From: Acidobacteriota bacterium
GTDB lineage: Bacteria; Acidobacteriota; Blastocatellia; Pyrinomonadales; Pyrinomonadaceae
Length of the DNA: 64,000 bases
Assembly (NCBI GenBank): GCA_025463135.1
Contig: JAOAPY010000005.1
Coordinates: forward strand, 215,464-279,463
Reading direction: 5' to 3'
Shown: piece after piece, positions 1 to 9,658 of the stretch
Numbering within the stretch: position 1 is the stretch's first letter
Layout of the letters: each line of letters starts with the position of its first letter
Notes under the pieces: generated by a model
Seen by the model: the letters and a program-made list of their open reading frames with translations, nothing else
Database searches by the model: none
What the model was told of the DNA's origin: nothing
Made by a program: the position numbers and the translations under genes

Positions 1-1411
<1,411 letters not shown>

Positions 1412-1744
1412 TTATCTGAGGCCTTTCTTGCCGCCCGTCGCCGCACCGGCGCGGCTGATGATTCCCAGAATTTCATCCTCGCGCATGATCAACAGCTCTT
1501 CACCGTCGATCTTGATTTCCGAACTGCTGTACTTGCCAAACAGGACCCGGTCGCCCTTCTTGACATCCAACGGTTGGCGCGTGCCGTCTTCCTTGTATTT
1601 TCCTGCTCCAGCTGCGATTACTTCGCCTTCCTGGGGTTTTTCTTTCGCGCTATCGGGGATAATGATGCCGCCGCGAATCTGCTCGCCTTCGTCGATGCGC
1701 TTCACAATCACGCGATCATGCAGGGGTGTGATACTGGTTGTCAT
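1412..1744 (-). CDS. groES: GroES co-chaperonin
   Basis: Co-chaperonin of 110 residues that caps the GroEL ring. The sequence opens with [33 protein letters not shown], whose segment around residues 20-32 is the mobile loop that contacts GroEL. It continues through [33 protein letters not shown], the conserved beta-barrel core. It is about a dozen residues longer than the usual ~97, because of a C-terminal extension ending [11 protein letters not shown]. The ATG at 1744 is preceded by GGAAGG, a good ribosome-binding site. It is co-oriented with groEL, 155 bases away. Confidence 0.97.
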   Translation of the reverse strand: MTTSITPLHDRVIVKRIDEGEQIRGGIIIPDSAKEKPQEGEVIAAGAGKYKEDGTRQPLDVKKGDRVLFGKYSSSEIKIDGEELLIMREDEILGIISRAGAATGGKKGLR

Positions 1745-2084
1745 AACTGGTTACCTTCCTTATCGCCTTCTTCCAAGATCCTCCGGCGCTTTATGGAGTG
1801 TTGTGACTCGAGCAACGCTTTGGCCTGGACTTCGCTGGGCTGCCTTCGCATTGCGAAAAGCAACGCGTGACTGCTTCAACGGCTGGGCCTGAAAAACGTA
1901 GATACGCCTGGACTTTCTTAGTTATTGAGCTGTGGGTTTCAGGTGATCTGGAAGATCCCAGAGGAGCTGAGAGCGGAGTAAGCTGAACTCGGTTCGATGA
2001 CGACCTTACGCTAATGTGAGGCAGATGTCCAACGGGGATGAGGCGGTCATTGGACTTTGGTCTTTGGAAAACAAACCTTTAACG
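1745..2084. other. intergenic region upstream of groES
   Basis: These 340 bases separate groES from the convergently ordered upstream selenoprotein gene on the same strand. They should hold the groES promoter. I could not pick a convincing -35/-10 pair and found no CIRCE element. Reading frames here are short and lack family features. Confidence 0.4.
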
Positions 2085-2879
2085 TCAATGCAGCGCCTGC
2101 GCGGCTTGCAGGATTTGTTCCGGCCGGGCACGGACCCAGTAGTTTTCAGTAAGGTTCAACCAGCGAACCGTCCCGGAAGAATCCAACAGAAATTCGGCAG
2201 GCCGCGCGACGTCACGGCCGTCGATCCCGGCGCCGGCGTGGACCAGATCAAAGCGGCGAATCGCTTCCGTGTTTGGATCGGAAAGAAACGTGAAGGTATA
2301 GCCCGCCTGCGTCCGTAGAGTCTGTGATTCCGCGGGACTGTCGACGCTAATCGCAACCGGACGAATCCCCACCTGTTGAAACTTCGCCAGGTTCTGCTCA
2401 ATGCTCCGTAACTCGGAGTTGCATGAAGGTCACCAGTAACCTCTGTAGAAAACCAGCAACACGCCCCTGGGTTTTGTGCCGCCAACGGGCGTAGACAGTA
2501 ATTCCGCGAGCGAGGTTTGCTTGCCGGTCGAATCCGAAAGAGTGAACTCCGGAGACTTTTGTCCTACTTGTGGGGCGCCATGCGAGGCGGGTAACCAGCG
2601 CGCCATGATGAAGGCGGAAAAAATGAAGAGCGCTATTATCGCAAAGCTGAGGGTGGCGAGTATTGAAGCCGCGATTTTGGACCGACGTGGACGGCCCGCG
2701 GCAAAACCACGCTTGATACCCAGCACCAACAGAACCGCTGCGATTCCAAAGAGCAGCAGGTTCACCCAGGGAAAATCCCGCGTGACCGGAAAGTTAACAA
2801 AGAAGAGCGGGTAGCTGAGGAGCGCAATCACGCTGACGAACAAACTTGCCCACGTAAGCCAGTTGAATCGAGTCTTCAT
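2085..2879 (-). CDS. Putative selenocysteine-containing membrane-anchored redoxin (AhpC/TSA, thioredoxin fold)
   Basis: Read through an in-frame TGA at 2430-2432, this gene encodes 264 residues. Residues 1-95 hold about three membrane segments (LFVSVIALLSYPLFFV, LLLFGIAAVLLVLGI and ATLSFAIIALFIFSAF). Residues ~103-264 form a peroxiredoxin-like domain beginning QVGQKSPEFTLSDSTGKQTSL. The redox site is FYRGYW-TGA-PSCNSEL, where AhpC/TSA relatives have YRGxWCPxC, so the TGA (residue 150) replaces exactly the first, catalytic Cys and gives a UxxC site. The frame continues through a normal domain end (GIRPVAISVDSP, FLSDPNTEAIRRFDL, PAEFLLDSSGTVRWLN). A SECIS-like hairpin begins right after the TGA. 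The alternative is a nonsense mutation or a sequencing error. Its exact position and the undamaged downstream half make selenocysteine more likely. No selA, selB, selC or selD is in the window. The thioredoxin domain is predicted to face the periplasm. Confidence 0.8.
2404..2418 (-). promoter_or_regulatory. SECIS-like hairpin for UGA recoding
   Basis: In the mRNA the stem CUCCG and CGGAG encloses the five-base loop AGUUA. The loop starts 17 nucleotides after the UGA codon. Three flanking bases (UGC and GCA) could extend the structure. Bacterial SECIS elements lie just downstream of UGA inside the coding region, have a small apical loop with a G in its first two positions, and place that loop about 16-37 nucleotides from UGA. 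This hairpin satisfies all three conditions. Confidence 0.65.
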
Positions 2880-3134
2880 ACCTATCCCTCTCTTCGCACG
2901 TTCTGCTGTTAATGAATTCTATAGCACATCTGATTATGCGAATCGAGCAGGTAAAGCACGAGCTTTGTTACCAATCAAAAAGTTATCCACCGATTACGCC
3001 GATTTCGCAGCGCGGGTTAGGCTGCAACCAAACGACGCCCTGGCTCCTGAGGAGCTACCGGATGACACTGACGTTCGACTCATGTAAATTTGCCAGGTCA
3101 AAATAATTCTGGAAAATATCAACGCCGCCCTTTC

Positions 3135-4547
3135 ATGATCCTGCAACAAAACATCGCCCAATCTTTTCACTCGCCGGTCGTGCGTGTATTGCTCGGCGCG
3201 ATCGCGCTGGGCTTGCTCTATGTGCTCTGGAGAGAAGTGCGGAAGATTCCCGCCAGGCTGTTCACGTTGATGGCTACGGCCTTTGTGGACATGCTCGGGC
3301 TGTTGATGATCATTCCGCTGTTGCCCTTTTATGTAAAGACACTCGGCGGTGCGGGCATCGACGTGTTGGGGATGCACTTTGGCATAGGGCTCATCATCGG
3401 CTTCATCGTCGCTGCGTTCACGCTGGCCCAATTGCTGAGCGCGCCGATGTGGGGCCGGTTTTCCGATCGAGTGGGACGGCGGCCCACTCTACTCATCGCG
3501 CTGGGCGCTTCCGCGATAGCTTATTTGATCTTCGGCTTTGCGCACTCGCTGCTCGTTCTGTTCCTGTCGCGCGTCGTGCAGGGAGCAGGCGGCGGCACCG
3601 TCGGCGTGATTCAGGCTTACGTGGCCGACTCGACTGATCCCAAGGACCGCGCGCGAGCGCTGGGATGGCTTTCGGCGACAACAAATCTGGGCGTAGCGCT
3701 GGGACCGGTGCTGGGATCGTTTGCGATCACGCTGGGCAAGCGCGATCTGGCGCCGGGACCGGCGACGTTACAGATGGGGCACGCGGCGCCGGGAATCATG
3801 GCGGCGGCGCTCTGTCTGCTGAACATGATCTTCGTGTGGCGCTATTTAAAAGAGTCGCGTGATTTCAATGAGCAGCCGCAGGCGGGTGAAGTGCGTCGTA
3901 CTTCGTCGCAGGCGATCTGGCGTGTCATCTCGCATTCGCGCGAACCGTCGTCGCGCCTCATCTGGATCTATGCGATCGCCATCGGCGCTTTTCAGGGAAG
4001 CTTTTCGGTGCTTGCGCTATTTCTGAACGCGCGTTTTCAGGTCACCGAACAGACGATTGGATACTTCTTCATGTACGTCGGCGCGATTTCGGTTTTTGCT
4101 CGGGTGCTGCTGCTGGGGCGTGCGGTCGATTGGCTGGGCGAGGCGAATCTTTCGCGCCTGGGCATCGTGCTGCTGGCGGCCGGCGTTTTGGGAATGCCGT
4201 TGTCAAGAAATCTTGGAATGCTGGCATTGGCGGTGGCGCTGATTCCTTTGGGCACCGCCTTTACATTTCCCTGCGTGACGGCCCTGCTGTCGCGGGTCAT
4301 TGCTCCCAGGGAACGCGGTCTCTATATGGGAATGCAACAGACGTATGGCGGGATTTCCCGCATCATCGCGCCACTCTTCTTCGGTTGGGCGTTCGATCAC
4401 ATCGGAGTGTCGGCGCCGTACTTCTTCTCGTCCGCATTTCTGCTGGCCACGATTTCGCTCGGGTTCGGATTGGACAAGTATGCGCGGCCGGGACGTTCGG
4501 CAATGCCGGAAGGGCTAAAGGAAAAGCAAGGTGCACCAGACAGCTAA
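3135..4547 (+). CDS. MFS exporter, TetA/multidrug-type
   Basis: Major facilitator superfamily protein of 470 residues, expected to pump small molecules out of the cytoplasm using the proton gradient. The first domain shows the family loop signature GRFSDRVGRRPTLL and the efflux-antiporter motif in helix 5, near GWLSATTNLGVALGPVLGS. These are typical of the 12-helix drug:H+ antiporter group that contains TetA. An extra hydrophobic segment (VRVLLGAIALGLLYVLW) precedes the usual first helix, which begins at FTLMATAFVDMLGLLMIIPLLPFYV. I chose ATG 3135 as start; an upstream TTG at 3090 is open but lacks a ribosome-binding site, and ATG 3270 would remove the extra helix. The substrate cannot be told from sequence. 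It is a single-gene unit followed by a long inverted repeat. Confidence 0.85.
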   Translation: MILQQNIAQSFHSPVVRVLLGAIALGLLYVLWREVRKIPARLFTLMATAFVDMLGLLMIIPLLPFYVKTLGGAGIDVLGMHFGIGLIIGFIVAAFTLAQLLSAPMWGRFSDRVGRRPTLLIALGASAIAYLIFGFAHSLLVLFLSRVVQGAGGGTVGVIQAYVADSTDPKDRARALGWLSATTNLGVALGPVLGSFAITLGKRDLAPGPATLQMGHAAPGIMAAALCLLNMIFVWRYLKESRDFNEQPQAGEVRRTSSQAIWRVISHSREPSSRLIWIYAIAIGAFQGSFSVLALFLNARFQVTEQTIGYFFMYVGAISVFARVLLLGRAVDWLGEANLSRLGIVLLAAGVLGMPLSRNLGMLALAVALIPLGTAFTFPCVTALLSRVIAPRERGLYMGMQQTYGGISRIIAPLFFGWAFDHIGVSAPYFFSSAFLLATISLGFGLDKYARPGRSAMPEGLKEKQGAPDS

Positions 4548-4571
4548 CTGAAGCCCCAGACGACAAGATTT

Positions 4572-4649
4572 CTTTGCGTGCTTTGCGTCTTGGCGGGAGG
4601 CTCTTCAATCGCGACAAAGAATTTCCGCCAAGAAGCAAAGCACGCAAAG
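4572..4649. repeat. 25-base inverted repeat, terminator-like
   Basis: The arms at 4572-4596 and 4625-4649 (CTTTGCGTGCTTTGCGTCTT and its partner AAGAAGCAAAGCACGCAAAG, both continuing into a GGCGG/CCGCC end) pair with one mismatch around a 28-base loop. There is no T tract. It lies 24 bases after the MFS stop and could stabilise or end that transcript. The rest of the 4548-4912 gap shows nothing else that I recognise. Confidence 0.6.
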
Positions 4650-4912
4650 CAAGTTCGATTTAAAACTTGACTCAATTGCGTCGAGTCTTGCGCTACAAGG
4701 ATTCTAGTCAAACGCTTCATCGTCTCCTTCGAAGACCAACGTCACAGTTTGCGAATTCGTTTTTACTAGCCGGTAGTGATATTTGCGCGCCACCCGGGGG
4801 AGCAGCTTCTTAAGTTAAAGGTTGCCGTGTGGATTTGACCGTGCCCTCGGCACTGTTTAGCATCGAAGAACTTCAGTGGGCCGACATCGTATGAAGAGCA
4901 GAGGGACAAGTC

Positions 4913-6511
4913 ATCGATCCGTTTACAATTAAAAAAATAGGATACGCGGTCGGAATTATCATACTTGCCACCCTGCACGGCTACGGAGCGGCCTGGATGG
5001 CGATCTGGATGCTGTTTCATCCCTACAAGCCCATCAAGCTATTCGGCATGACGATCTGGCCCCAGGGGATGATACCTCGACATCGTGACAAGCTCGCCCA
5101 ATCGATCGGCAAGGCAGTGGGCACCGAGTTGGTTTCGCAACAGACCATCTTTGACGCTCTATTTGAAACTGATTTCTTTCGGCGCCGCGTCGAAGGCTTT
5201 GTCACTGCCTACACGGAAGATCTACTGGCCACCGTTCATCCGTCATTCATCGACGCGCTGCCGGCTGCGGCGCGCGCGCCGGTGCTCGATACTATTTTTT
5301 CATTGCAATACAAGCTTGCCGAATACATCGCGGCCATGCTCAAGAGCGAAGAGACGGCGGCGGCCATTGAACGTTTCGTCGATCGCCGGTTGAATGAATT
5401 GTTGGCCCATCGGCTGGCGGACACGGTGGGTGAGGAGGCGTTCGCGCAGGTGGTCCAGTTCGTTGAAGAACGTTTTCAACGACTGGTAAGCGAAGCGGGT
5501 TTTGAAAATACCGTACGCGATTTTGTCAGCGGACGTTTGGACGATCTGGCGCGCAGCGGGGCCACGCTGGCAGAAACAGTAACGCCGGAAACCGTAAAGT
5601 TTTTGAAAGAACGTCTGGGCCAGCAGGTGCCGCCCATCGTGCATCAGTTGGCGGACATTGCCACCAGCCAGAACACGCGGAAGCAAATTGGCGCCCTTAT
5701 CAAGCTCGAAGTTGACGAATACTACGAACAGCTATCGCTGATCAAAAAGATCTTTATCTCGCGCGAGCGCATTCACCGTGAAGTGGACGAGCTGGTAAAC
5801 AATACGCTGCCCAAACGTATTGAAGAATATTTACGAGGGCCGGCCTTTGAGCAGGAAGCCGAAGCTTTCCTCAATTCCACGATCGACAAAGTCCTGGCGC
5901 GGCCCCTGAATGAGATCATCGGACAGATCGAGCCCGAGAAGTTTGAACTGATCAAGACGCAAGTGGCCGATCGCCTACTCGAGCTCGCCCAAAGTCGCGA
6001 ACTTTCTAATTCAGTTGCCAAGTATGTCTCCGAGGCGATCGAGCGACTGCGCCCGCAAACACTCGGCGGCTTGCTGGAACATCTCAATCCCGATTCGGTC
6101 GAACGCGTCAAAGCTTTTCTGCTCAAGGGACTGCTGTCCTTGATTACTCGTGACGACACAGCCCGCACGATTAACGGGATCCTTAGTTCACAGGTCGAGC
6201 GACTGATGATCGCGCCCATTGGCCGCCTGGGCGATCATCTTTCAGAGCGGACCGTCAAACGTGCCACCGACACGCTGGTTGAAAAAATTACCCTCTCGGC
6301 CCGTGAGCGATTGCCGGCTACGATTGCCGAATTCGACGTAGGCGGCCTGGTGCGTAACAAGGTCTCTGCCTATCCGCTCGATAAACTTGAAGCGCTGATA
6401 CTTTCAGTGGCCGGTCACCATCTAAAGACTATCGAACTCTTTGGAGCCGCGATCGGCTTTTTGCTTGGCGTGGGCCAGGCGATCTGGACCTGGATCATCA
6501 TGCGTCCTTAA
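4913..6511 (+). CDS. DUF445 family membrane protein (YheB/YjiN-like)
   Basis: DUF445 proteins are membrane-anchored, with a long helical, charged middle region. Their function is poorly known. The family signature appears as MAIWMLFHPYKPIKLFG followed by WPQGMIPRHRDKLAQSIGKAVG. The long helical region follows, and the protein ends with a second membrane helix (LFGAAIGFLLGVGQAIWTWII). The first ATG is at 4997, but the frame is open upstream to 4895. The upstream codons encode a hydrophobic segment (YAVGIIILATLHGYGAAW) that the family normally has at its N-terminus. No ATG, GTG, TTG or CTG is available there. ATC at 4913, seven bases after GAGGG, would give a 532-residue protein starting xDPFTIKKIGYAV. 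ATG 4997 also has a GGAG at usable distance, so the start is uncertain, but the coding evidence favours the longer form. Confidence 0.85.
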   Translation: MDPFTIKKIGYAVGIIILATLHGYGAAWMAIWMLFHPYKPIKLFGMTIWPQGMIPRHRDKLAQSIGKAVGTELVSQQTIFDALFETDFFRRRVEGFVTAYTEDLLATVHPSFIDALPAAARAPVLDTIFSLQYKLAEYIAAMLKSEETAAAIERFVDRRLNELLAHRLADTVGEEAFAQVVQFVEERFQRLVSEAGFENTVRDFVSGRLDDLARSGATLAETVTPETVKFLKERLGQQVPPIVHQLADIATSQNTRKQIGALIKLEVDEYYEQLSLIKKIFISRERIHREVDELVNNTLPKRIEEYLRGPAFEQEAEAFLNSTIDKVLARPLNEIIGQIEPEKFELIKTQVADRLLELAQSRELSNSVAKYVSEAIERLRPQTLGGLLEHLNPDSVERVKAFLLKGLLSLITRDDTARTINGILSSQVERLMIAPIGRLGDHLSERTVKRATDTLVEKITLSARERLPATIAEFDVGGLVRNKVSAYPLDKLEALILSVAGHHLKTIELFGAAIGFLLGVGQAIWTWIIMRP

Positions 6512-6898
6512 TTGCTTTTAATTCGTTTAGAAAACGGACTCATTCGTCCCAGTTCGGGCAGACACTCATTGCAGAAGAGAGCTCGAACTGTTTACGCCGA
6601 AGGCGTCCGCCAATTCCAGCCCAGGGTAACACCCTGGGTTAACACCAGGCACGAGCCGTCCTCACACTGTTAAGTGTTGGCCAGGGATTGGCGAAATCTT
6701 TCAGAGTTCTGTTCGTTGGCATTTAACTTATTCTCGGGGTGTTACACTGGGCTGCAATTGACCCACGCCTTTGGCACGTTAGAAACACTGTTATCATCTT
6801 GGGTGGAACATCCACCGCGGCCAAACCGTTCTGTTTATGTAACTAAATGGCCGGAAAGCCCGGTTTTTGCTTTCTTATTTTGAAAAGGAATTATCTAT
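6512..6898. repeat. Intergenic region with CCCAGGG palindrome element
   Basis: No gene is supported in these 387 bases. At 6620-6638 the palindrome CCCAGGGTAACACCCTGGG sits next to a GCCGAAGGCGTCCGCCAATT flank. Relatives occur at 12180-12222, inverted at 12329-12375, and degraded at 18505-18545. The short open frame at 6674-6883 has no family features and I do not call it. Confidence 0.6.
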
Positions 6899-7384
6899 AT
6901 GTATTGCGCAACCTGCGGGACGCCAGTCGCGGCCGGACTCAGCTTTTGTAACCGCTGCGGGACAAATCTTAATAAAGAACGGGCGGGCGCGACCAGTAAT
7001 CCAATAGGCGGCTACCTGATCTCCGGCGTGGTGCTGGTGGCAATCCTCGGTTTGGGAATAATGTGTGGTGGGGCCATCGCTCTGAAAAAGGGCGCCGAAT
7101 TACAGGAACCCGCCGTGGTATTTTTCATGGTGTTGTGTTTCGCAATCGTGGCCATGGTTGAAGTCTTCCTCGTGCGACAAATGTCCCGAGTACTTGACTC
7201 GGGCCGCAATCAGGAACGCCAGGAGCAATTGACGAAGCAGCAGCAACCGCTGTTTCAACCAGCGCTCGTGCCGGCCAGCGAGGTTCGCGCCGCTCAACTG
7301 CGTACAGCGCCGGAACCGGTTACCAGTGTCACGGAAAACACCACCCGCACGTTGGAGCATGCCTTCCGGCAATCTCAAAAGTAG
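6899..7384 (+). CDS. Zinc-ribbon membrane protein
   Basis: Protein of 161 residues that begins with a zinc ribbon, YCATCGTPVAAGLSFCNRCG (two CxxC knuckles at residues 3-6 and 17-20). Two membrane segments follow (GYLISGVVLVAILGLGIM and VVFFMVLCFAIVAMVEVFLV), then a hydrophilic Gln-rich tail. Proteins of this layout are common in Acidobacteriota and are usually annotated only as zinc-ribbon domain proteins; no reaction is known. The ATG at 6899 follows AAAAGGAATTAT, an acceptable ribosome-binding site. It stands 103 bases before the head-GIN lipoprotein on the same strand, and the two could share a transcript. Confidence 0.75.
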   Translation: MYCATCGTPVAAGLSFCNRCGTNLNKERAGATSNPIGGYLISGVVLVAILGLGIMCGGAIALKKGAELQEPAVVFFMVLCFAIVAMVEVFLVRQMSRVLDSGRNQERQEQLTKQQQPLFQPALVPASEVRAAQLRTAPEPVTSVTENTTRTLEHAFRQSQK

Positions 7385-7487
7385 TTATAAGATGGTACCG
7401 AGTAATCATAAGATGGGACCGCACGTTTCCAGCGTGCCGTGCCCTTTGCGGTTCACTCATTACTCAGGATAGAAGGAAACAACGATC

Positions 7488-8165
7488 ATGAAAAGACTCC
7501 CCTTCCTCTGCGCGGTGACGTTGATGGCTACAGCACTGTTGGGCTGTCACTTTTCCGGAATGGGCAATGCGGTGTCAGGGTCGGGTGTACGTAAAACCGA
7601 AAAGCGAGATGTAGCCCCTTTCCACGCTATTGAGACGGAAGGCGCTTTTGAGCTCGAGGCCACCTGCCAGAAACCGGAAAGCCTGGAGATTGAAGCCGAC
7701 GATAACATTCTTCCCCTAATTCAAAGCGAGGTGTCAGGCGGCGTGTTACACCTCAAAGCGCAAAAGGCCTACAACTCGCGGCAGGGTGTGATTGTGCGCA
7801 TCAGTGTGCCGAACCTCGACAGCCTTTCGGGTACCGGCGCCGGAAAGTTTCGCATCCAGGGTGTAAAGAACGACAACTTCGAAGTGCACACCACCGGCGC
7901 TGCAAATGTCGTCGCCTCGGGTGAAACTAAAAACATCGAAGTCCATACCACCGGCGCCGGCTCTGTTGACACGCATGGCCTTCATGCGGAGAAGGCCAAC
8001 GTGAGCTCAACGGGTGCTGCCAAAGTTGACGTGTATGCCAGCGAACAACTTGATGCCAGCGTGTCAGGAGTGGGCCGCATTACTTACAGCGGCGAGCCAA
8101 AAACCGTGAATAAGCACGTGACCGGAGCGGGAACGATCGACAAGCGCGAAAGCACCGGTTATTGA
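7488..8165 (+). CDS. Head-GIN domain (DUF2807) lipoprotein
   Basis: Exported lipoprotein of 225 residues. The signal peptide ends in a lipobox, LLGC, so the mature protein should begin with lipidated Cys20. The rest is a putative auto-transporter adhesin head-GIN domain (DUF2807): a repetitive right-handed beta-solenoid with recurring TGAG/TGAA turns (SGTGAGKF, HTTGAANV, HTTGAGSV, SSTGAAKV and VTGAGTI). Family members are cell-surface or periplasmic proteins of unknown function. RBS and ATG are clear (GAAGGAAACAACGATC before ATG). No frameshift is seen. Confidence 0.85.
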   Translation: MKRLPFLCAVTLMATALLGCHFSGMGNAVSGSGVRKTEKRDVAPFHAIETEGAFELEATCQKPESLEIEADDNILPLIQSEVSGGVLHLKAQKAYNSRQGVIVRISVPNLDSLSGTGAGKFRIQGVKNDNFEVHTTGAANVVASGETKNIEVHTTGAGSVDTHGLHAEKANVSSTGAAKVDVYASEQLDASVSGVGRITYSGEPKTVNKHVTGAGTIDKRESTGY

Positions 8166-8388
8166 TCCGGTACTTGGTGCTTTTCTGGTGATGCATTGCG
8201 GCGCACGACAGGCTGATGCGATTCGGATGCAGATCAAAGCCGCTCTTAACGGAGCTTCTACCGCCCGCTTCGCGGGCTCCAATTCAATTCGCTCTCTTCC
8301 TGGGGTTACGCTGCGCTACACCCCAGGTTTTATGCTGACACCCGCTTCGCGGGTTGAAGGATCCCTGATTGTTCTGTGACTCTTTCAA
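8166..8388. repeat. Dispersed intergenic repeat (CCCGCTTCGCGGG type)
   Basis: This gap holds palindromes CCCGCTTCGCGGG and CCTGGGGTTACGCTGCGCTA...CCCCAGG, followed by TTTATGCTGACACCCGC. The same string of modules recurs at 22745-22935, where the sequence reads CCTGGGGTTCCGCTGCGCCT, then CCCCAGGCTTTATGCTGACA. It therefore marks a mobile or copied intergenic element family. Confidence 0.65.
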
Positions 8389-8991
8389 TTAATTAGTCGG
8401 CGCAACAAACCCCCGGCACTCAGTGTCAATATTGAACCTTGAGACCGCCATGCCATAGCAACGGAAACGAAAACCATCCCAGAGAAAACGTCCCAAACAT
8501 CTCAATTTGTATTTAGGCCAGTCCGCCACCAGACCAATCCTGTTCGCTCCGGCGCTTCGTACGGCTTCCATTAATCGAACGACGTCTCCATAAGAACAAC
8601 GAACAGATGCCCTGATAATGACATCGTTGTAATCAACCGCGAGACAAATCGGTTCACTCAGTTCGCGAGGCTGGCAACTCATTCTTGTTTGTGCAAACCG
8701 TGCGAACTCAATCCGAAATTTCGCCGGCAATTCGTTTGTGTCAGCGGGACTGCCGATGAGTTTCTTTCCCAGATAAATGTCGCGCTTGTCATCCATCGAA
8801 ATCAAAATCGCGCTCCGGTTGAAAAGTGGCGATTCTGTTTCCAACGAATCGATAGTCGCTGTCTCTGGTCCTTCGAAGACGATGGTGTAGCCTATCGCCC
8901 GCTCCGCCAGCCGAACAACCAGTTGATGAAATTCGGCGCCGGCCACAAAAGTCACCATGCCGATCACAAGTTGCAAAGCTAAGCGTTTCAT
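8389..8991 (-). CDS. Divergent ExbD/TolR-like protein
   Basis: Protein of 200 residues with one N-terminal membrane segment (LALQLVIGMVTFVAGAEF) and a small periplasmic domain. The later part, IIRASVRCSYGDVVRLMEAVRSAGANRIGLVAD, resembles the ExbD/TolR domain, in which a beta strand, the yxxvvxlmdxxrxaG helix and a final strand follow in this order. Members drive TonB or Tol machinery together with ExbB/TolQ. Here no exbB or tonB is adjacent, the usual Asp in the membrane helix is missing, and a Cys-containing tail is added. A role in energy transduction is therefore doubtful. Treat it as an ExbD-fold exported protein. It runs convergently with the upstream lipoprotein gene. Confidence 0.5.
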   Translation of the reverse strand: MKRLALQLVIGMVTFVAGAEFHQLVVRLAERAIGYTIVFEGPETATIDSLETESPLFNRSAILISMDDKRDIYLGKKLIGSPADTNELPAKFRIEFARFAQTRMSCQPRELSEPICLAVDYNDVIIRASVRCSYGDVVRLMEAVRSAGANRIGLVADWPKYKLRCLGRFLWDGFRFRCYGMAVSRFNIDTECRGFVAPTN

Positions 8992-9137
8992 TCTGTTCCT
9001 TAAGACTTAACGCTGCATGTTTAGACACGCCGGAGCGGCATTGGTTCCCGCTTGCGCGTTATGCTATTTTGTATTGACTTTCCGCTGGATACTTACTAAA
9101 AACAGTTGGCCTAATCTCTTAAAGGAGCTTCTTCCAG

Positions 9138-9443
9138 ATGACCTACGTAGTTGTTGAGCTATGCGTTGACTGCAAGTACACCGACTGCGCCGCAGTCTGT
9201 CCCGTCGAGGCGTTTCACGAACTGACGGACCGCCTTTATATAAACGCGGACACGTGTATTGATTGTGACGCGTGCGTGCCCGAGTGTCCCGTCGAAGCGA
9301 TCTTCGCGGACACGAATGTTCCCGAGAATTATGCGGAGTGGACGCAGATCAATATCGATGAGGCTCCGAAATATCCCATCATCAGCCAGAAGATTCCGGC
9401 GCTGCATGGATCAACCTGCACCGGACCAGAAGAAAATCATTGA
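9138..9443 (+). CDS. fdxA: 7Fe-type ferredoxin (FdxA-like)
   Basis: Ferredoxin of 101 residues, a soluble electron carrier with one 3Fe-4S and one 4Fe-4S cluster. The first cluster motif is CVDCKYTDCAAVCP (C9, C12, C17 and C21). The second is CIDCDACVPECP, giving the classic seven-iron arrangement in which Cys from each motif serve both clusters. Proteobacterial 7Fe ferredoxins have the same YVVxExCxxCKYTDCxxVCPV opening and similar length. The ATG at 9138 follows AAAGGAGCTTCTTCCAG, a strong ribosome-binding site. The gene stands alone between divergent and unrelated neighbours. Confidence 0.92.
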   Translation: MTYVVVELCVDCKYTDCAAVCPVEAFHELTDRLYINADTCIDCDACVPECPVEAIFADTNVPENYAEWTQINIDEAPKYPIISQKIPALHGSTCTGPEENH

Positions 9444-9658
9444 CGTAAAGAACACTGGTGGTCGGAGCAGAATGTGACTGCTCATCACTATCGGGCTTCG
9501 GAAACAACCAGCCGGCCGCAAACTCGACCCAAAAGACTTGACTCACCTTGTCGGATCGAGTATCGCTCTCATACATCACAGGACCTGAGAGCAATGCAAC
9601 CATCCCCCTCAACCCTTAATCACTATGCACACCCAACTGTGCAAGAAGGAAAACCATC

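Noticed and set aside
1745..2084. CIRCE operator upstream of groES
   Set aside because: Looked for TTAGCACTC with GAGTGCTAA at nine-base spacing and found no credible match.
2085..2879. Frameshift or split-gene interpretation of the redoxin
   Set aside because: Both halves are in the same frame; only one TGA separates them, at the active-site Cys position. No indel is needed.
6674..6883. Short plus-strand frame of 69 codons between DUF445 and the zinc-ribbon gene
   Set aside because: No family motif, no ribosome-binding site, and it lies just downstream of repeat sequence.
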